From Apostichopus japonicus (Eukaryota; Echinodermata; Holothuroidea; Aspidochirotida; Stichopodidae): a stretch of DNA of 64,000 nt. How positions within the stretch are numbered: position 1 is the first letter of the stretch; each line of letters starts with the position of its first letter. The notes under the pieces were generated by a model, which worked only from the letters and a program-made list of their open reading frames with translations, was not told the origin of the DNA and searched no databases. The DNA is taken from contig NC_092579.1 of NCBI RefSeq assembly GCF_037975245.1, positions 29,166,166 to 29,230,165 on the forward strand. The letters run 5' to 3'. A program made the translations under genes and the position numbers. This document shows, piece after piece, positions 45,539 to 59,320 of the stretch.

Positions 45539-48500
45539 GTGGTGTCTCAAGTCAGTGTATATGTTGTGTGTTGTGCGCATAGCTCGCAGAGAAAACAGGA
45601 ATGATAACTTTGGCATATTATACTAAGGTCTTTCAAACTCCATAAGCAATTAAAATATTGATATCTGCCTTTCATAAAACTTTCTATTACCTTTCTATAA
45701 CTGAGTATATAATTTTTGCAACATATATATATATATATATACATAATATATCTACATATGCCTTGTCCACATAGTGTGTTAGTACATTCTTTCTTCACAG
45801 AATCCTTACTTCTACTTTGTTAGTTCTTTTAGGCTGTATTGCTAGGCAGCATGTTATATGAAATGATTGAGAGATATTAAGTTTTTACCAGCAAACTTGA
45901 AGACGGATAGGTTTGTGCTGATTGGAAGAAATTAGAAATTAAAATATCTTCCATGTTACTTTTTTCCTTCCCATAAATGTTTTTTTTTTAAAGATGATAT
46001 GAATTATGACCTGCTGTTACTTGTGGGTGGGATCAGTGGCTTGTCTTTCATTGTCCCACATCGTTTTCCTCTTTCATGTCCTTGGCATCTCCTCAAGGGT
46101 ATTGTAGTCATTTTCCTAACATGCTATGCTCATGTTCCCTCTACTTTGCATAACATGAAAAATGTCAATATAGTGAACTGAAGTGAGACAAGCTGCCATT
46201 TACCTCCCACATACAGAATATTTTTACATCATAATAATCATACTAATCATGATGATAATATATGCACATAGTTAGAGTACTTTGATATACACAACAACAA
46301 CAAAAACAAAAAACAACAATAAAAATAATAAGAATAAGAAAAATAATAATACTTTACAGCTTAACAATAAATTTCACTTCCAAGTGTGGTGTGACAGTGT
46401 TGCAAGTTCAATTCTGTCATGTCTACAGCTATTTTACAAGGACATCAAAGTATGTGTTGGCATTATAACATCCCTGCGTAGGAGGCTTGTCTAAAACCAG
46501 GAGAGTGGCTTCACTTTCAAGTGAATTTGTGCCATCAATTCTCAAAGGAAATATTTAACCAATCTTGAAATACATCTTTGTAATTTACATATTTTTTATT
46601 TTATTTATGTAATGAACCTGCCCTAGTTGTTCAAGTCATATTAAACATTGCGGAATATGTAGAACCAGTAACGTTAATATTAGCTAAAGAGGGACATCGC
46701 CTGAATGCTTCAATATCATGGCTGTTTACTTGATTGCAACAGATATCAAGAAGGAGCTAGTGAGTTACCCATCCTCTAAGGAGGCAGATGCAAATATATA
46801 AAGTTCCTGTCTCTGTATCTGTATATGAACCTTCCCTAGTTATGACATCCTTACAGATTCCATTATATGTAAACTGAGTATTATCACTTAGTAAAGGAAT
46901 GGCAACATAGTTTAAAAGATACATGAGGGAACGAATAGTTTGTTTAATGATGTATAAGCGGCAAAGAAAATTTTGATGCTAAATTCACTGAAGTGCCGAT
47001 GGGGCAAAGTAATCTGAAACAAGGCTGCCATAATTATAAATTTGATAAAACAATGTATTTCTATAATTGCTGCCTGCAGGATAAAGAATTTTTGCATGAA
47101 ACTTGGAACATGCTTGTTTACTTTAAAATTTCTTTATTTTGCTTTTAATGATTTTTTATAACTTTTCACTCTGCTGTGGCAAGGAAATTTAAATTTGAGT
47201 TGTATACAAGTAAAAACGGTCTAGTTACATTCCAAACAAATAGTTAATAGACTTGAGTGGTATACAAGGAAACCTGCCAAATTACATTCAAAACAAAAAT
47301 TTCTGTAATATATATATATATTGATAGCTAAATATTTTACCCTCGTCTCAAAGTACAATATACAAACTACATTTTTGAAAAACCTCCACGAGACTTCATT
47401 GAATTTCCCTTTACTCGTAACAGTAACAATTTTAGAGACATATTTATTTTAGAATATTTTTGGTGTGTCTCATTTGATTAGTCTTTTCTTTTACAAGCCT
47501 TTCACTGAAATAGTCATGTTTTTTTTTTTATTTCACCCATGTATTGAATTTTACAATTTTGTTGAACAGTGTGGTCATTTCCTGAATTATGAATAATTAT
47601 CTGTTTCCCACAGTTCATTGAAATACACATATGGTTTGTAAGGATAGATGCTCTGTGGGTTTAATTTGTAACTGTTCATCAGGTGGTTGAAAGTTATAAT
47701 TCATTCATAGATTTTAAGATGTTTGGTTAATTTCTGCATATCATTTCCTAAGGTCATGTCATTCCCTTTAGTTTTCTATTCTTCTGATTTGTTGTAAACA
47801 AATGATCACTTTGTAATCTTTCATATTTTTCACATAGTGTAAATCTATGATTAATAGAAATGGATTTAGATAAATAATAATAATTTTTGGACTGCATTGT
47901 TAAGCCAGTATTTAATCGATTTTATGATCACAGATATTAATTAATTGATGATAGTGGAGTTAAGAAAGTGGTTGGTTGAGAATTACTCTGTAAGGTCTAG
48001 GGTACTCACATAATCCCTGATCATTGAAGCTTCAAAATTTCAATGAATTAATCATTAAAAAAAAAAAAATTATAATTTCAACAAAGTTTGTATTGCTTGT
48101 TATATCATGATTTACTTGTTTAATACTAGATATCATGGAAAAAATTATGAAAATTTAACTTGTTCATTTATTAGATTTGATGCTATTGTTTCTACTAACA
48201 AAAAATGGGCTGCCTTATATTGAACTTGTCAAGTGCAATTACTTAATACTGACCAATCAAAATTAAATATATAAATTTTCCATTGGCATTTGTATTGTTA
48301 TTATCATTACATAATTTGTGAAGTAAAGTTTACAGTCGAAACTTCAAAAATATCGTAATTTGTGAATTCTTTTACAGTAATGTTTTTTTTTTTACATTTT
48401 TTTTTCTGGGTGTGCCACAGAACTGTTTCATATCAAGTTACCGACCAGATGCATTGTATAACAAAGAAAGTACCACCAGCAAGTGCATTGTAATTAGGCC

Positions 48501-51500
48501 TGACGAGAGGGGTGTGGGGGGGTGGTGGTGGGGTGGGTCTTATGGAATACAGCCCAGGGTCCTTGGGTCTATTAGGGGTGTGTGAAATGTATGATAAACA
48601 AAGTACTCTCAATTTCATATAATCAAACTTGAACATTGAAGAAAAGGGGACTCGTTGACATAATTGCCTCTGGACCAGAAGTGGTTCTCGGCGTCCCTGA
48701 TAGCACTGAATTTATTACAAGTATGTGTCTGGCTGCGTTCCAGTAATATCATTACATTAACGGTATCCCACAATACGACAGTCATTCGTAACTTGATCTA
48801 TTTTATGGGGTTGATATTGCAATAGAGACTACCTGAATAGGGTCAGCGTTAGTCTATTCACCTTTGATAGTTCACGGGTGGGTGGGGGGAGGGTGTTGTG
48901 CGTCAAAACCCCAGAACGTTTTTACCGATTTGGAATCTTCTCCAAATTTACAGTAAGTTCTTACATGAAGGGTTCCATTAACCTTATGTATGTAGAAACT
49001 ATGTACACTTAAGATGATAGGGCTCGAATGTGGCAAATAATATGTAACAACCGACGTTTTCAGCTTTACGTAACTGTCGAATTCATGAACCTGAAAGTGA
49101 ACTTTGGCTGTTATATACAGAGAAATATTTGTTTGAACTTTGGAAACTACCGGAAGCTTATTATGACGGAATCCTTTTGTGATTGATTGGCCGGCTGTAA
49201 AGGATGTTTTGTGGTTAATGATACGTCCAAGAGTGTTTATACGGTTATCCGTTATTAATATCTACATGATAACAGTTATGTAGTATGCTCGCCTGGTATA
49301 TGTTCGAACAACACGTTGACAAACATAGTTGTGTAATCATTGGATTGTTGTTACCTTATACAAAGTGATACCATGCGTTGAGACAAGCAAGTTGAAAAGT
49401 TGTATTAAATATTTAGTAGCTGTTTAGTACTTTAAACGGTGACTTAATGCACAACATATTTGACATGTTGCATTAATAAAAAAAAAAAACACTGCTATCG
49501 GTGCAGGTGGCAATCCTATACCGCATTTAATGTTTATTAAACATCCGAGGCTCACCAATTACGGTAGAGTGGCTGGATATCTTAGTCTTGCAAACAGACT
49601 ATCAGTTCAGTTTCTCATGTCGCAGGTGCATCACGAAACTCTTATGTTAATTTGCATCAATTCTGCCTTTATAAGTTTGCTATATAAGTTTGCAAATGAA
49701 AAATAATTGAAAGTACAATATATTGAACCCGGGGAAGCTACAAAAGTAATGCTAGTACCTCCCCTGCCCTACCCACCCACCCTCCCCTACCCACCCACCC
49801 ACCCTCCCCTCCCCCACCCACCCCTTTCAACTTTCGAGACGTGAACATATGCTGTACAAGTCATTGTTAATTTTCTGCTTTAATCCTCGTTACACTGTGT
49901 CTACTTAAACAGTTTCAAAAGTTGCTTTATTCAGTAATATTTCCTTACATTGGCCCGGTAAGATATTTGGCTGTAGTATATGTTATTTGAGGGTGATCCA
50001 CATTGTTCAGAGTATCAGTTGTCCATTCGTTCAAGACCCGTGGCTTACCCATGTGTACCTGTGTATTTATGACCCTTGGTAGACAGTGTAAATATACACG
50101 ATATCAAATACGTGTAGGTACGCGTGAATCTTCAAAAGCCACTTACAATGAGAAGAATGGATGGAATTTGCGTAAAGATAAGAGACTTAGTGAAACGAGA
50201 TAACAGCCAAGTGATCAAACCTATAGTAACACATTTTAATCCAATATCAATTGGATTTGAGTAGATGAAACAAATTAAGACATCGGAGGTCCCTCGACCT
50301 TTCAATGCTGGTTGGATATATGCTATTCTAATAAAACACTCTTAAATTATTATTGCATTCAATGGTAGTCTCGAAGTTTAGTAACAATCCTGTAAATTTA
50401 TACGCTCTGGTAACAACAGAGAGTAGCTTTCTGAAGGTATACAATACCGCAGAATTGCGTATATGACATATTGAACCCATTGTCGGAATGAAAGTCCCTA
50501 AAATGCATGGGACCAATTGAAGTGACAATCTTTCTAAATCATAATTCAGTCATCATCATGATTACTCATATTGCTCACGAGGACTGAAACGGTGAGTTAA
50601 GTCATTTCGGGAATTGGTTGGTGAAACTATAGTAGGTCATAGATTCCACAACCAGTGTTGCATGACGAATGGGTAGGGTGGAGTACTATGCAAACCTTTT
50701 ACCTGTTTTGGCCGGTGGGTACATGATATAGTGTCCTTCGTCAGCAGGTTGTTTGGTTGGTACACTGGAGAAGCCAGTTGGCAATTTCCATGCTCATAGC
50801 GACCTCGCAAAGTGATGAATTTGGTGTGTAAGTCAATGGATCCCGCTCGAGCGATTTATTGCGACGGTACGACACCTGATGATCGGCAGTCGTATTCATC
50901 ATTTCAATGACATCTGTACCCCCCCCCCTTGTCCCTTCTAGTATGCTAAAAGGCCAAATAGTAAACTCACACACGCTTAATATGCTTCCACATGCAAGTT
51001 ACCGTTACCCTAAAAGCCTCCCCCACCCTCTTCTTTTTCTTGTTCACTGGAATGTTTGTTCAATTTTCTGGTTGAACCAGCCTCAATGTCTGAAGCAAAT
51101 GGCCAGCATTTCCTGGAAAACACTTTGACATTTCCGCACCATGCTGTAATTGGAGGGCATATAACTATAATGACATTTAAGTCTACTGAGGTATACCAAC
51201 GTTATGACGGACTCTTCTCGTCTCCTTCACGTCAGTTTGATTTCTAGGAGAAAATAAACATTTAGTACTTTGCTTTTTGTGATAAAGAAGCGGCAAGAAG
51301 AGAAAAAGGGGATAACAAATAGAGAGATGGGAGGATTTAATCTATTCTCTATTTAAACCCCTTCCCCGTGGCCAACTTCTAAATTATTGTAACTCGTAAT
51401 GGGACGTAAGCAGTGTTAGACTTGGATGTTGTTGTTTTACTGAAAAACATGTTTCGTTGAGATGAAAATTAAACTTGAAATCCCTTCGAGGGTATTAGAA

Positions 51501-54130
51501 TGTAACGTCTGCTCGAGCTTTGTGGTGTTTCGTCTCTTGTGTGTGATGTTAGACAGTTAAAGCAATTATGCTTGTTGGTTGTAAATATATTGCTTGTCTT
51601 ATTATTGTAAAAATTATTGCAGCTTGGCAATATACTTTTGTACTATTTGCTATTTAGGCTACGTGGCTAATCATATGTTCCTTTCATAACTTATACGTTA
51701 CCTTTAACCTGTGCATGTTGGGCTGTGTTCGTTTAAGCGTATACACTGTATCATAATCCTTCAGCATTAGCTCCACATTATCGCCCGCCCCCCCCCTCAT
51801 CCCCACCTCCATCCTACCCAAACTAGAAGAATTTGCATAAATCCTACTTTGGCCATACTTACCTTGAGAATTGAAGGGTGTCATTTAGGCTCGTACTTAC
51901 ATTTTGATGGACTGTAGACCATTCAACATAATTGCTTTTGTGTACAGCTCAGCCACGTTTTTAAATGACATGTTTGGCGCTTGACAGTACCCCTTTAACG
52001 ATTAAAGGTTTATCAATCAAAGTGAGGTACTTGGTAAACTGAATCGATGAAGCTCTTGAAGAGCAAAAGGGAAGGATGGAGAAAGAGAGAGAAAGGTGGA
52101 GAGTGGAGAGTGGAGAGGGAGAGGGAGAGGGAGAGGGAGAGTGAAATGTTCTGGAAACTTGAGACTTGTAAGTGTTCTCATGCAACATCGCTAGAATGTA
52201 TTACACATTTGTCAAGGGTAACTGCTTTTGAATTTCGTTCCGTTTTTGTCCTATGAAATAAAGGTTAAGAGATCATTTTTGAGAACAGTGCCTTGAGCAG
52301 CTTACTTGATTCGCTGGCAATATGTCAATGAAATTGATACGAGGCGATGCCTTCAAATGTTAAGTGAACAATTAGAGTGTTTAATCATTAATGGATCCCC
52401 CAAAAGGATCAAAGCGATACACCAATGATGTTAAAACATATAGGACGTACGTCATTTGTAACATCAGTATGGCCGTTGTCCTTTTGGCGTTCCGTAATAG
52501 TAATCTAGTCATATATTTGCAGGTACTGATTCGCGAATATAATACAGTTTACGTCACTATAACGATGTTGTCCGTGCTACAAAACAATCGTTTCACGTCA
52601 CACATATAAGTATGTCATACTAAGGTTAGATTATAGTATAGAACACATAAATATGCTTACTCCATGCCTTGAAATGACGGGTCTTTACTCATATTGCTGG
52701 ACACCAGGGGCGCACTAGCTGGCCTTTCCGTTTACCGACTCGGAACAGGTGCGTTGCTGCGCCCGAGTTGCCGATGCCGCCCATTTCCTCCTCTTCGCTG
52801 CGACAGATGCCAATTTCATCTGAGGCACGAAATGCGCCGTTTGTTTGAAGGCCCCATACATCACAACCGATTGCAGTTTATGTCTCAGTCCGGCCCTGCT
52901 GCATGTGACCAACATTTAACGAGCCTTGAGACTAGGAATTTAGAATGAGGGGTGTGGTGGGGGTGGGATGGGATGGGTAGGATATCAAACTGACGGGGCC
53001 CTTTGTTGGAAAATTCTCGAGACAAGATGGTTGCTTCAGATTTGATTTGATTCGTTCCAAAGACTGCATTAGACCGAATTACAGACTGATGTGACTAATT
53101 TGTGGTCTTTGCAATGATTGAGTTTTAAATGATTCATTTACCTAAATTCAAATTAAAAGGTCGACATGAAGATGATGAAGGGAAGGATAAACTTGATGCG
53201 AAGTTTGAAACAGTGGAAAACAAATATTTGCATTTTCGTTAGGCTTACCGTACAGTTGAAACAAACACATAAAACAAAATAGAAAATAATTAAGTTTAGG
53301 CTAATAATCAATGACTTTTTTTACTACAGGATAATTAAAGGAACGAAATCATTGTTTGCAGTGCTTGATCTACCAGGTGAAGAAATATACAGTTTATCTC
53401 ACATGATTCTCCCTTCGAAGTGAATAGAGATTTCTTAGCTGTGGCATTTTTGCGAGCAGATATATTCGGCATGTATATATTGACAGCTTGTAGACATATT
53501 TGGGGGTGAAAACAAGAAAGATTCTTCTAATATCAATACAATTATTATTTTAATATTTTACGAATAAATTTAAGTGCTCTGTGGATTTCTAACTGTTCCT
53601 ATATAGCGTATCCCCTTTACATACGGTAATATATACAGAGATAAGAGTTATGGGCTTTCTGTTTAAATTCCATCAGTATTTGTCCCAAAAATATGCTAGA
53701 AAGTCTAAATAATGGTCACACATGTGCAACGTTTAATAAGCTTGCATTTCAATCCACTCCCAGAGTCTCTAATTTAACACTCATCAATGTATACAATGTT
53801 TATTGAAGTGCTTCGCTCTGTAGGAATCTCCAGGGAAGTATATAGAACCTAAGCCTACATTTGAAAAGTGCTTTTGTTTTGAAAAGCGTTCTGAAAATGT
53901 TTTGAAAAGCAACTTCTCAATTTTCTAACGGTCTAAACGTTTGGGGCCAATATACTGAAGACATTTTAGGTATTCACTTTTGGCCAACGTTAACTCCAAA
54001 TGGATATTTTTCCATGTTTTTCATCACTTACAACAAAACAAAAACAAATCCTTCTGCCATCTTGATATGCGTTGAAATCTTACAAGGGGGTCTATATTCT
54101 CCAGTACGGTTGGTTCTCTCAATTCAATTG
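45539..54130. other. Long gene-poor stretch
   Basis: No coding gene recognised on either strand across about 8.6 kb. Simple-sequence patches: AT near 45725, A-rich near 46300, G-rich near 48510, C-rich (cccacccaccc) at 49740-49830, C runs at 50920 and 51785, and a GA tract at 52080-52142. A possible hAT-type end pair is listed separately at 52705. If the TIR gene is spliced past 45504, further 3' exons could be here, but I could not identify any. Confidence 0.5.
52705..52898. mobile_element. Possible short hAT-type fragment
   Basis: The left end caggggcgcactagctggcc and the right end gtctcagtccggccctg look like the CAGGG...CCCTG termini of hAT elements. The flanking 8-mers (ctggacac, ctgcatgt) do not match, so it may be two truncated ends. 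Confidence 0.35.
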
Positions 54131-54738
54131 CGAGGCGAATACTTACATTATTTAAATACAAAACTTGATATATATATATATATCGTTCGGTAAGATATGT
54201 TACAAGCTGTAGTAATGTTGTTCTGATATCATGTATCTTATTATATACATAAAGTAGGCTAAGTGAAATTCTCTTGAGCCATCGAGATATATGTCATAAC
54301 AGGCATTCGTTTAGAATCCTTAAAATGTATGTTACTCCCAAATATGACATGTATAACATGATACTTCGTGTCAACAAAACCATGCACCTTTTAGAAACAT
54401 GTCGACTTGTAGATACAACTTAGATAGGTTCTATATTGTCCGAGTAAGGCCACTCAGTAAATACAAGATGATTTGTAATGGCTCCATAAACATAACGAAA
54501 AGAACAATTTAGAAGGAAACATAGAATTGATAATGACGAACGCGGGTGATGATGAATTTATGTCCAATCCGGCATTGATCAAACGGTGATCTTGAAAAGG
54601 GACGAGGGGTGGGGGAGGGGGGCGAGGACGAGGTTGGGCCCGTCTGACTCCCCGGCTGTCGTGTTCTGTCGGTGTACCAACAAAATACCGCTAATAGTTT
54701 TTCTTGGCGGGAAATTTACCCTATATGGCGGGAAAAGT

Positions 54739-56284
54739 TCAAGCTTTAGGCTGCGTCATGGCCATATTGTCGATGCCTTCCTTGGTGTCATACTCATCCC
54801 TTTCACGTTGTCTTGCTCTCACTGTTGTTACAACAACCTTAATGACAAGGAAAACGGCTGCGAGACAGACTAGGCATACTGAGATGATACTGTTCCTGTC
54901 TTCTTTGTCCCAGTTGTTAACGATCACACCACAAAGGGCCCAAATGAGCACTGGCCATGGCGCGAAGAACCAACGAAGATGTTTCTCGAGTGACGTCACC
55001 TCGAGCAGGAAATACCCGACAGCAATAGCAGCTAAGATACACAATGAAATGGTACAAGATGTGTCCTGATCTTGACCTTGGAAGTAAACGAGCACGATGG
55101 AGAGGTTGATCATGGTGGCCACTGTGGTCCAGGTAGCGTAGACTCCGAGACCGTTGAGAAGAAAGAGACGGGTGAAGAACAGGTATTTCCTGAAGCAGAA
55201 GAGGTAAGACAAGGGTTTAACATCGGTCTATATGAGTCAAGGGTGAGGGAGGTATAGGTGTACATCTTGGTCGAGAACAATTAGTCTAGGCTAAACTAAG
55301 GAGAAGTGTCCCACTGTCTACCCCACACCGCTATGCCAGCAGTAGGCTTATGACGATGCCTATGGAAGTGCTATCCAATAACGTGTATCAAAAGTGTTTT
55401 GCACGCGAATTTGATGTATATGAAAGTTGCCTATGTAAACATTTGTTTACACCGATCATGAAATACGTTACAGACAGTAACTAGATCTTCATGACGTATA
55501 TCGACAGTTAATTAATCGTGAATGCTCGTGACGTCATGCTTTTTCTATCGTAACGTCAGCCTTACTTTAAGCGGCAACGTATTGTATTTTTCTCGGCAAT
55601 TTAACCGTTGACACGCACGCGCGACATTATTCGTCCAAATGACGTCATACTATAAGAAACATTCTTACCTGCCACGAGGTCCTGTTAGCTGGTACCGGTA
55701 AAGACTGGTCATCCAACAAAGATGGCCGATACAGATGAAAAGCGTTATTGCTATGGTCGATATAACGACGAGAGCCCAGACCAATTCCTCTCGATCGAAG
55801 AGAAACAACCATGTGATATTCACGCAGAGGTTGAGGGAGTACACTGATAACAGTACAGGGGAAATAATGGGGGGATCGGCGTATATCGGCGCTCCGTGAT
55901 CACTCTTTACGCAGATGATCACATGGGCGTAGACTATCCACACCAATTGCCAGACATAAATTACACCCCAGATGATGAAGGTAAATCCAGCTGGATTGAT
56001 GTTTGTGTCATAGTTGTCGGATGTTCCTCCAGTGGTTCCAGTAAACCATGCTGTGGATATGGAGGAAAAACGGTTTATGTATAGATCATATATAATTAAG
56101 TATTGTTTAAATGTATTAGTGCGATATCCGTTAAAGATTTAGGGAAGGTTAGGTGGGTGAACATCATAAGGATGCGGTGTGGTGGTCGGGGTGTTTAAGC
56201 AGCACATGGGAGGGGATGGGTACCTTGCTTTTGTATTTGAGCAATACATACATATTAATATATTTATATATATGTGTGTATATG

Positions 56285-56321
<37 letters not shown>

Positions 56322-56342
56322 CTATATTTATATATCTATATT

Positions 56343-56436
<94 letters not shown>

Positions 56437-56827
56437 TGGCGTCTATCTTGGCGCAGAGTGCTCTATGTCTGGTGGACAGAGATGGGTATAGATGAAAAAA
56501 AGTTGAGACTAGTGGAACACTAGTATAGTTGTTACTCAGAGTGTGTCACGCCTTGAGCGATCATCAGAAAAATAATGATAACATGACCAACGGGGAACTG
56601 GTTTGTTAACATATTTTTTCTTCAAAATTATCAAATGGAGTATTAGAATGAATTTGAAAGAAGACATTAAAGAATCTAATAGTTCAGACATAATTTAAAA
56701 TTAACTCACGTATGGCTTCAACTTCTCCGGCGCCTGCGAGACCATTGATAAATAGAGTGAAAAGAAACATGAACAGAACGAATATTATCATAAATATATA
56801 CAAAGGATCGTGATATTTCGCCGCCAT
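54739..56827 (-). CDS. TspO/MBR-like multi-pass membrane protein, copy A (316 residues)
   Basis: Three minus-strand exons join in phase: 56827-56710, 56050-55669 and 55189-54739 (stop). Donors read GTGAGT and GTAAGA; acceptors end CACAG and TTCAG. The protein has about eight hydrophobic helices. Residues [18 protein letters not shown] (exon 2) and [20 protein letters not shown] (exon 3) resemble the motifs of TspO/MBR-related proteins, which bind porphyrins, cholesterol or related ligands in membranes. The ligand here is unknown, and the protein is longer than a five-helix TspO. The C-terminus is charged and cytosolic-looking ([11 protein letters not shown]). The start is the first ATG, in MAAKYHDP. 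It is the paralogue of 60751-62593; no inactivating change is seen. Confidence 0.85.
55190..55668. promoter_or_regulatory. Intron 2 with CRE-type TGACGTCA palindromes
   Basis: TGACGTCA occurs at 55529-55536 and 55640-55647 in intron 2 of copy A, and at 61562-61569 in the matching intron of copy B. This is the CREB/ATF consensus. Function is inferred only. Confidence 0.25.
56255..56435. repeat. TA microsatellite in intron 1 of TspO-like copy A
   Basis: Long TA tract with interruptions. The matching tract in copy B is at 62127-62204 and is shorter. Confidence 0.9.
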
Positions 56828-57640
56828 TTTGAAAGCAAATCTTCTTTGGACAAGGTATATACTAACAGCTTATTTTTCTTTAATAAGTATAAATTGCTGT
56901 TGGCGATCTCCGTTTGATGTCAAAGTAGAAAAAGACAGATAGATAATTTAGTCTTTACAAAGCGACTGCAACGCTTATAATGGTATCGGAGATTGGATGG
57001 AATCCGCTTAAAAGTTATTGCAACAGTCTTGAGGTCAAACTAGCTTTGGAAATCATTAACAGACTAGGTAAATTGAATAGCCTGGTTGCTTAGCTGTTGG
57101 CATTGTATATACTTATCAAACATGGGAAGATGGAGAGGTAAGGGTTGGTACGTGATTAGACCCGTTCAGCTCCACATGAATCAGATAACGTGTAAGGGGT
57201 ACAAGAAATAGTTCACCAAAAAAACAAGGGGAGGATAAGGGACAACGATGGATTGGATAAGTAAAGAGAAGTTTTCCCGTCAGTATGAGATTGACGTAAT
57301 GCGAAACGTTATTAGAGGAATGTTTTTGGCACTGAGTACAAATATGGAGGTAAAACCTCCATGGTACAAAGTACTGAATGGATGTAGCTTAATTATTGGA
57401 CATTTATGAAATTGCCACCTACTACACGGAAGGGTGGAGCGGAGGGCGGTGGCAGAGAGAGCCTGAGAGAAATATTGGTGGGGTGGGTGGGGGATGTTAT
57501 TGATGGGTATAGATCTTGTCGATAAATGATTTAAATAGCCAAGCCAGTTTTTTTTCAATAACTAGTGTTCTTGCCATTCTCTTCTTTTATTGCTATAATT
57601 TGCATCGTCAGTTTAAATTGTGTTTCTCCCAAGATGGTGT

Positions 57641-57915
<275 letters not shown>

Positions 57916-58710
57916 CTATGTATCCGTACATACACACATAGGGAGAAATTATTGGGTAATAAGATCTACCAAGCTGCGTAAACTGAAAATAAAAAATAAA
58001 ACTAATTAACCACAAAATCCATTCAAACGTGTCATTAGACTTGTATTGTCCTGCAATAATAAATGTGAAAAGATCTACCGAAGTCACGCACTGGGTAGTT
58101 TATACGAGTCATACCAATCCTAACAGACAACGTAAAACAAGACAGGTAATATAGAAGGAACAAAGAAAGGCAACAAGGGATTACGGGGCAACTATGTAAG
58201 GATAAAAATAGCTATTAGCCTACTTTTGGAGTCATTAACTCGGATCACGAAAGAGAAAAAAAGATAACAAACAATCCGTAGTTTAAAAGGCAGGGAGAAC
58301 CAGGCACAGTTCTTACAAGATATTCACAGAAGTAACAAGTTCGTATAAATAACGCGCAGTGCTGAAACGTGAACGAAACGCTTGCGTTATTAATTCCTTA
58401 CTTTGTTATTTTATTTTCTTTGGGGTGGGGTTGGGGGTGGGGGTGGGTGCGGTGCAGGAGCTGCGCGTAAGCTAAAGTTTATGATACGACTGTCGCGAAG
58501 TTTAGGCCACGATAACGGCTTCTGTAGTAGTAATCTGTTCATTTTTTACAGATATAGGTCTTTTCCTTGGAAGTGATCATTATGATAGCAACGGAATGAG
58601 CACATTATTGGTGGAATGAAACACCCAAGCTAAACCATGGGGTCAGTTCGGACTTGGTGACGCTATGCTTGGTTTCCGCGATAAACGTGGGATCCTTTTT
58701 TTTTCTAGGG
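57916..58710. other. Copy-A-specific stretch with no gene seen
   Basis: Absent from copy B, where the flanks join through a short TA tract near 63390-63418. No domain or element edge recognised; a G-rich patch lies near 58420-58450. Confidence 0.5.
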
Positions 58711-59093
58711 CTTGTTTTTGTGTTTCAGTTTTGACAATGAAACAGTTATGCATAACTGAGTTACTTTTCAATATGATGCCATGGTGTTAAGTCGATAAGT
58801 ATCGCATATTTTAAAGTCATGGGTAATGCCAGGTGAAACATTTTGTAGCCGTATTCAGGCCTAACGAGAATGGGTCAAGATGTACAATGATACAGTACAG
58901 GGGTATATGTATACACATCATACTTCCGAAAGATTCGTTAGATTAACAGAGAACATCAGCAAAATATCCATGCGGAAAACTCATCTTTCAGACCTCTAGT
59001 TTATACCTATAGAGAAACTAATGTAAAATGAACTTTTAGGGCAAGAAAGTACTTGGTGATTTCTATACCTGTAGCTGAGAAGTACACACATAC

Positions 59094-59237
59094 TGTTACT
59101 TGTCATTAAGCCTCTGAAGAAGATCCTGCTAGGATCGAAACGTCAGGCCAACTTACTTTTACACATTCTCCTACACAGGCTCTCTAGTGGATAAGCAGTT
59201 TGCTAACAATTTTATTTTATTTTAAGTACACAAATAT
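59094..59237 (+). mobile_element. Short hammerhead-bearing insertion (Penelope-like 3' fragment)
   Basis: Flanked by aagtacacacata (59080-59092) and aagtacacaaata (59224-59236). In copy B the same site (63893-63912) has a single aagtacacacata and no insert. The insert holds the motif at 59110-59148 followed by 'acacaggctctctagtggat'; I recognise this combination from Penelope-like element terminal regions. It is only about 130-145 bases long and has no coding capacity. Confidence 0.75.
59110..59148 (+). ncRNA. Hammerhead-ribozyme-like motif 2
   Basis: Stem I GCCT (59110-59113) pairs with AGGC (59145-59148). The core CTGAAGA (59114-59120) fits CUGANGA. After one extra A, stem II GATCC / GGATC has loop TGCTA, then GAAA (59137-59140). 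C-G and A-U make a minimal stem III, and the cleavage triplet is GUC ending at 59144. All conserved core positions are present. The extra base before stem II is the same oddity as in the motif at 21015. Confidence 0.65.
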
Positions 59238-59320
59238 TTTGAATACCTCCATACTTACGCAAGGTCGGCTTTGTATGCCAAATATTTGTAAGCGGTTCAA
59301 GTGTATTTGTTTTATGATTG

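Noticed and set aside
45224-45626. Overlapping open frames in other frames across the acidic tail
   Set aside because: They are shadows of the in-phase last exon of the TIR gene.
54704-55069. Plus-strand open frame of 121 codons (and its twin at 60737)
   Set aside because: It is the antisense shadow of the minus-strand last exon of the TspO-like genes.
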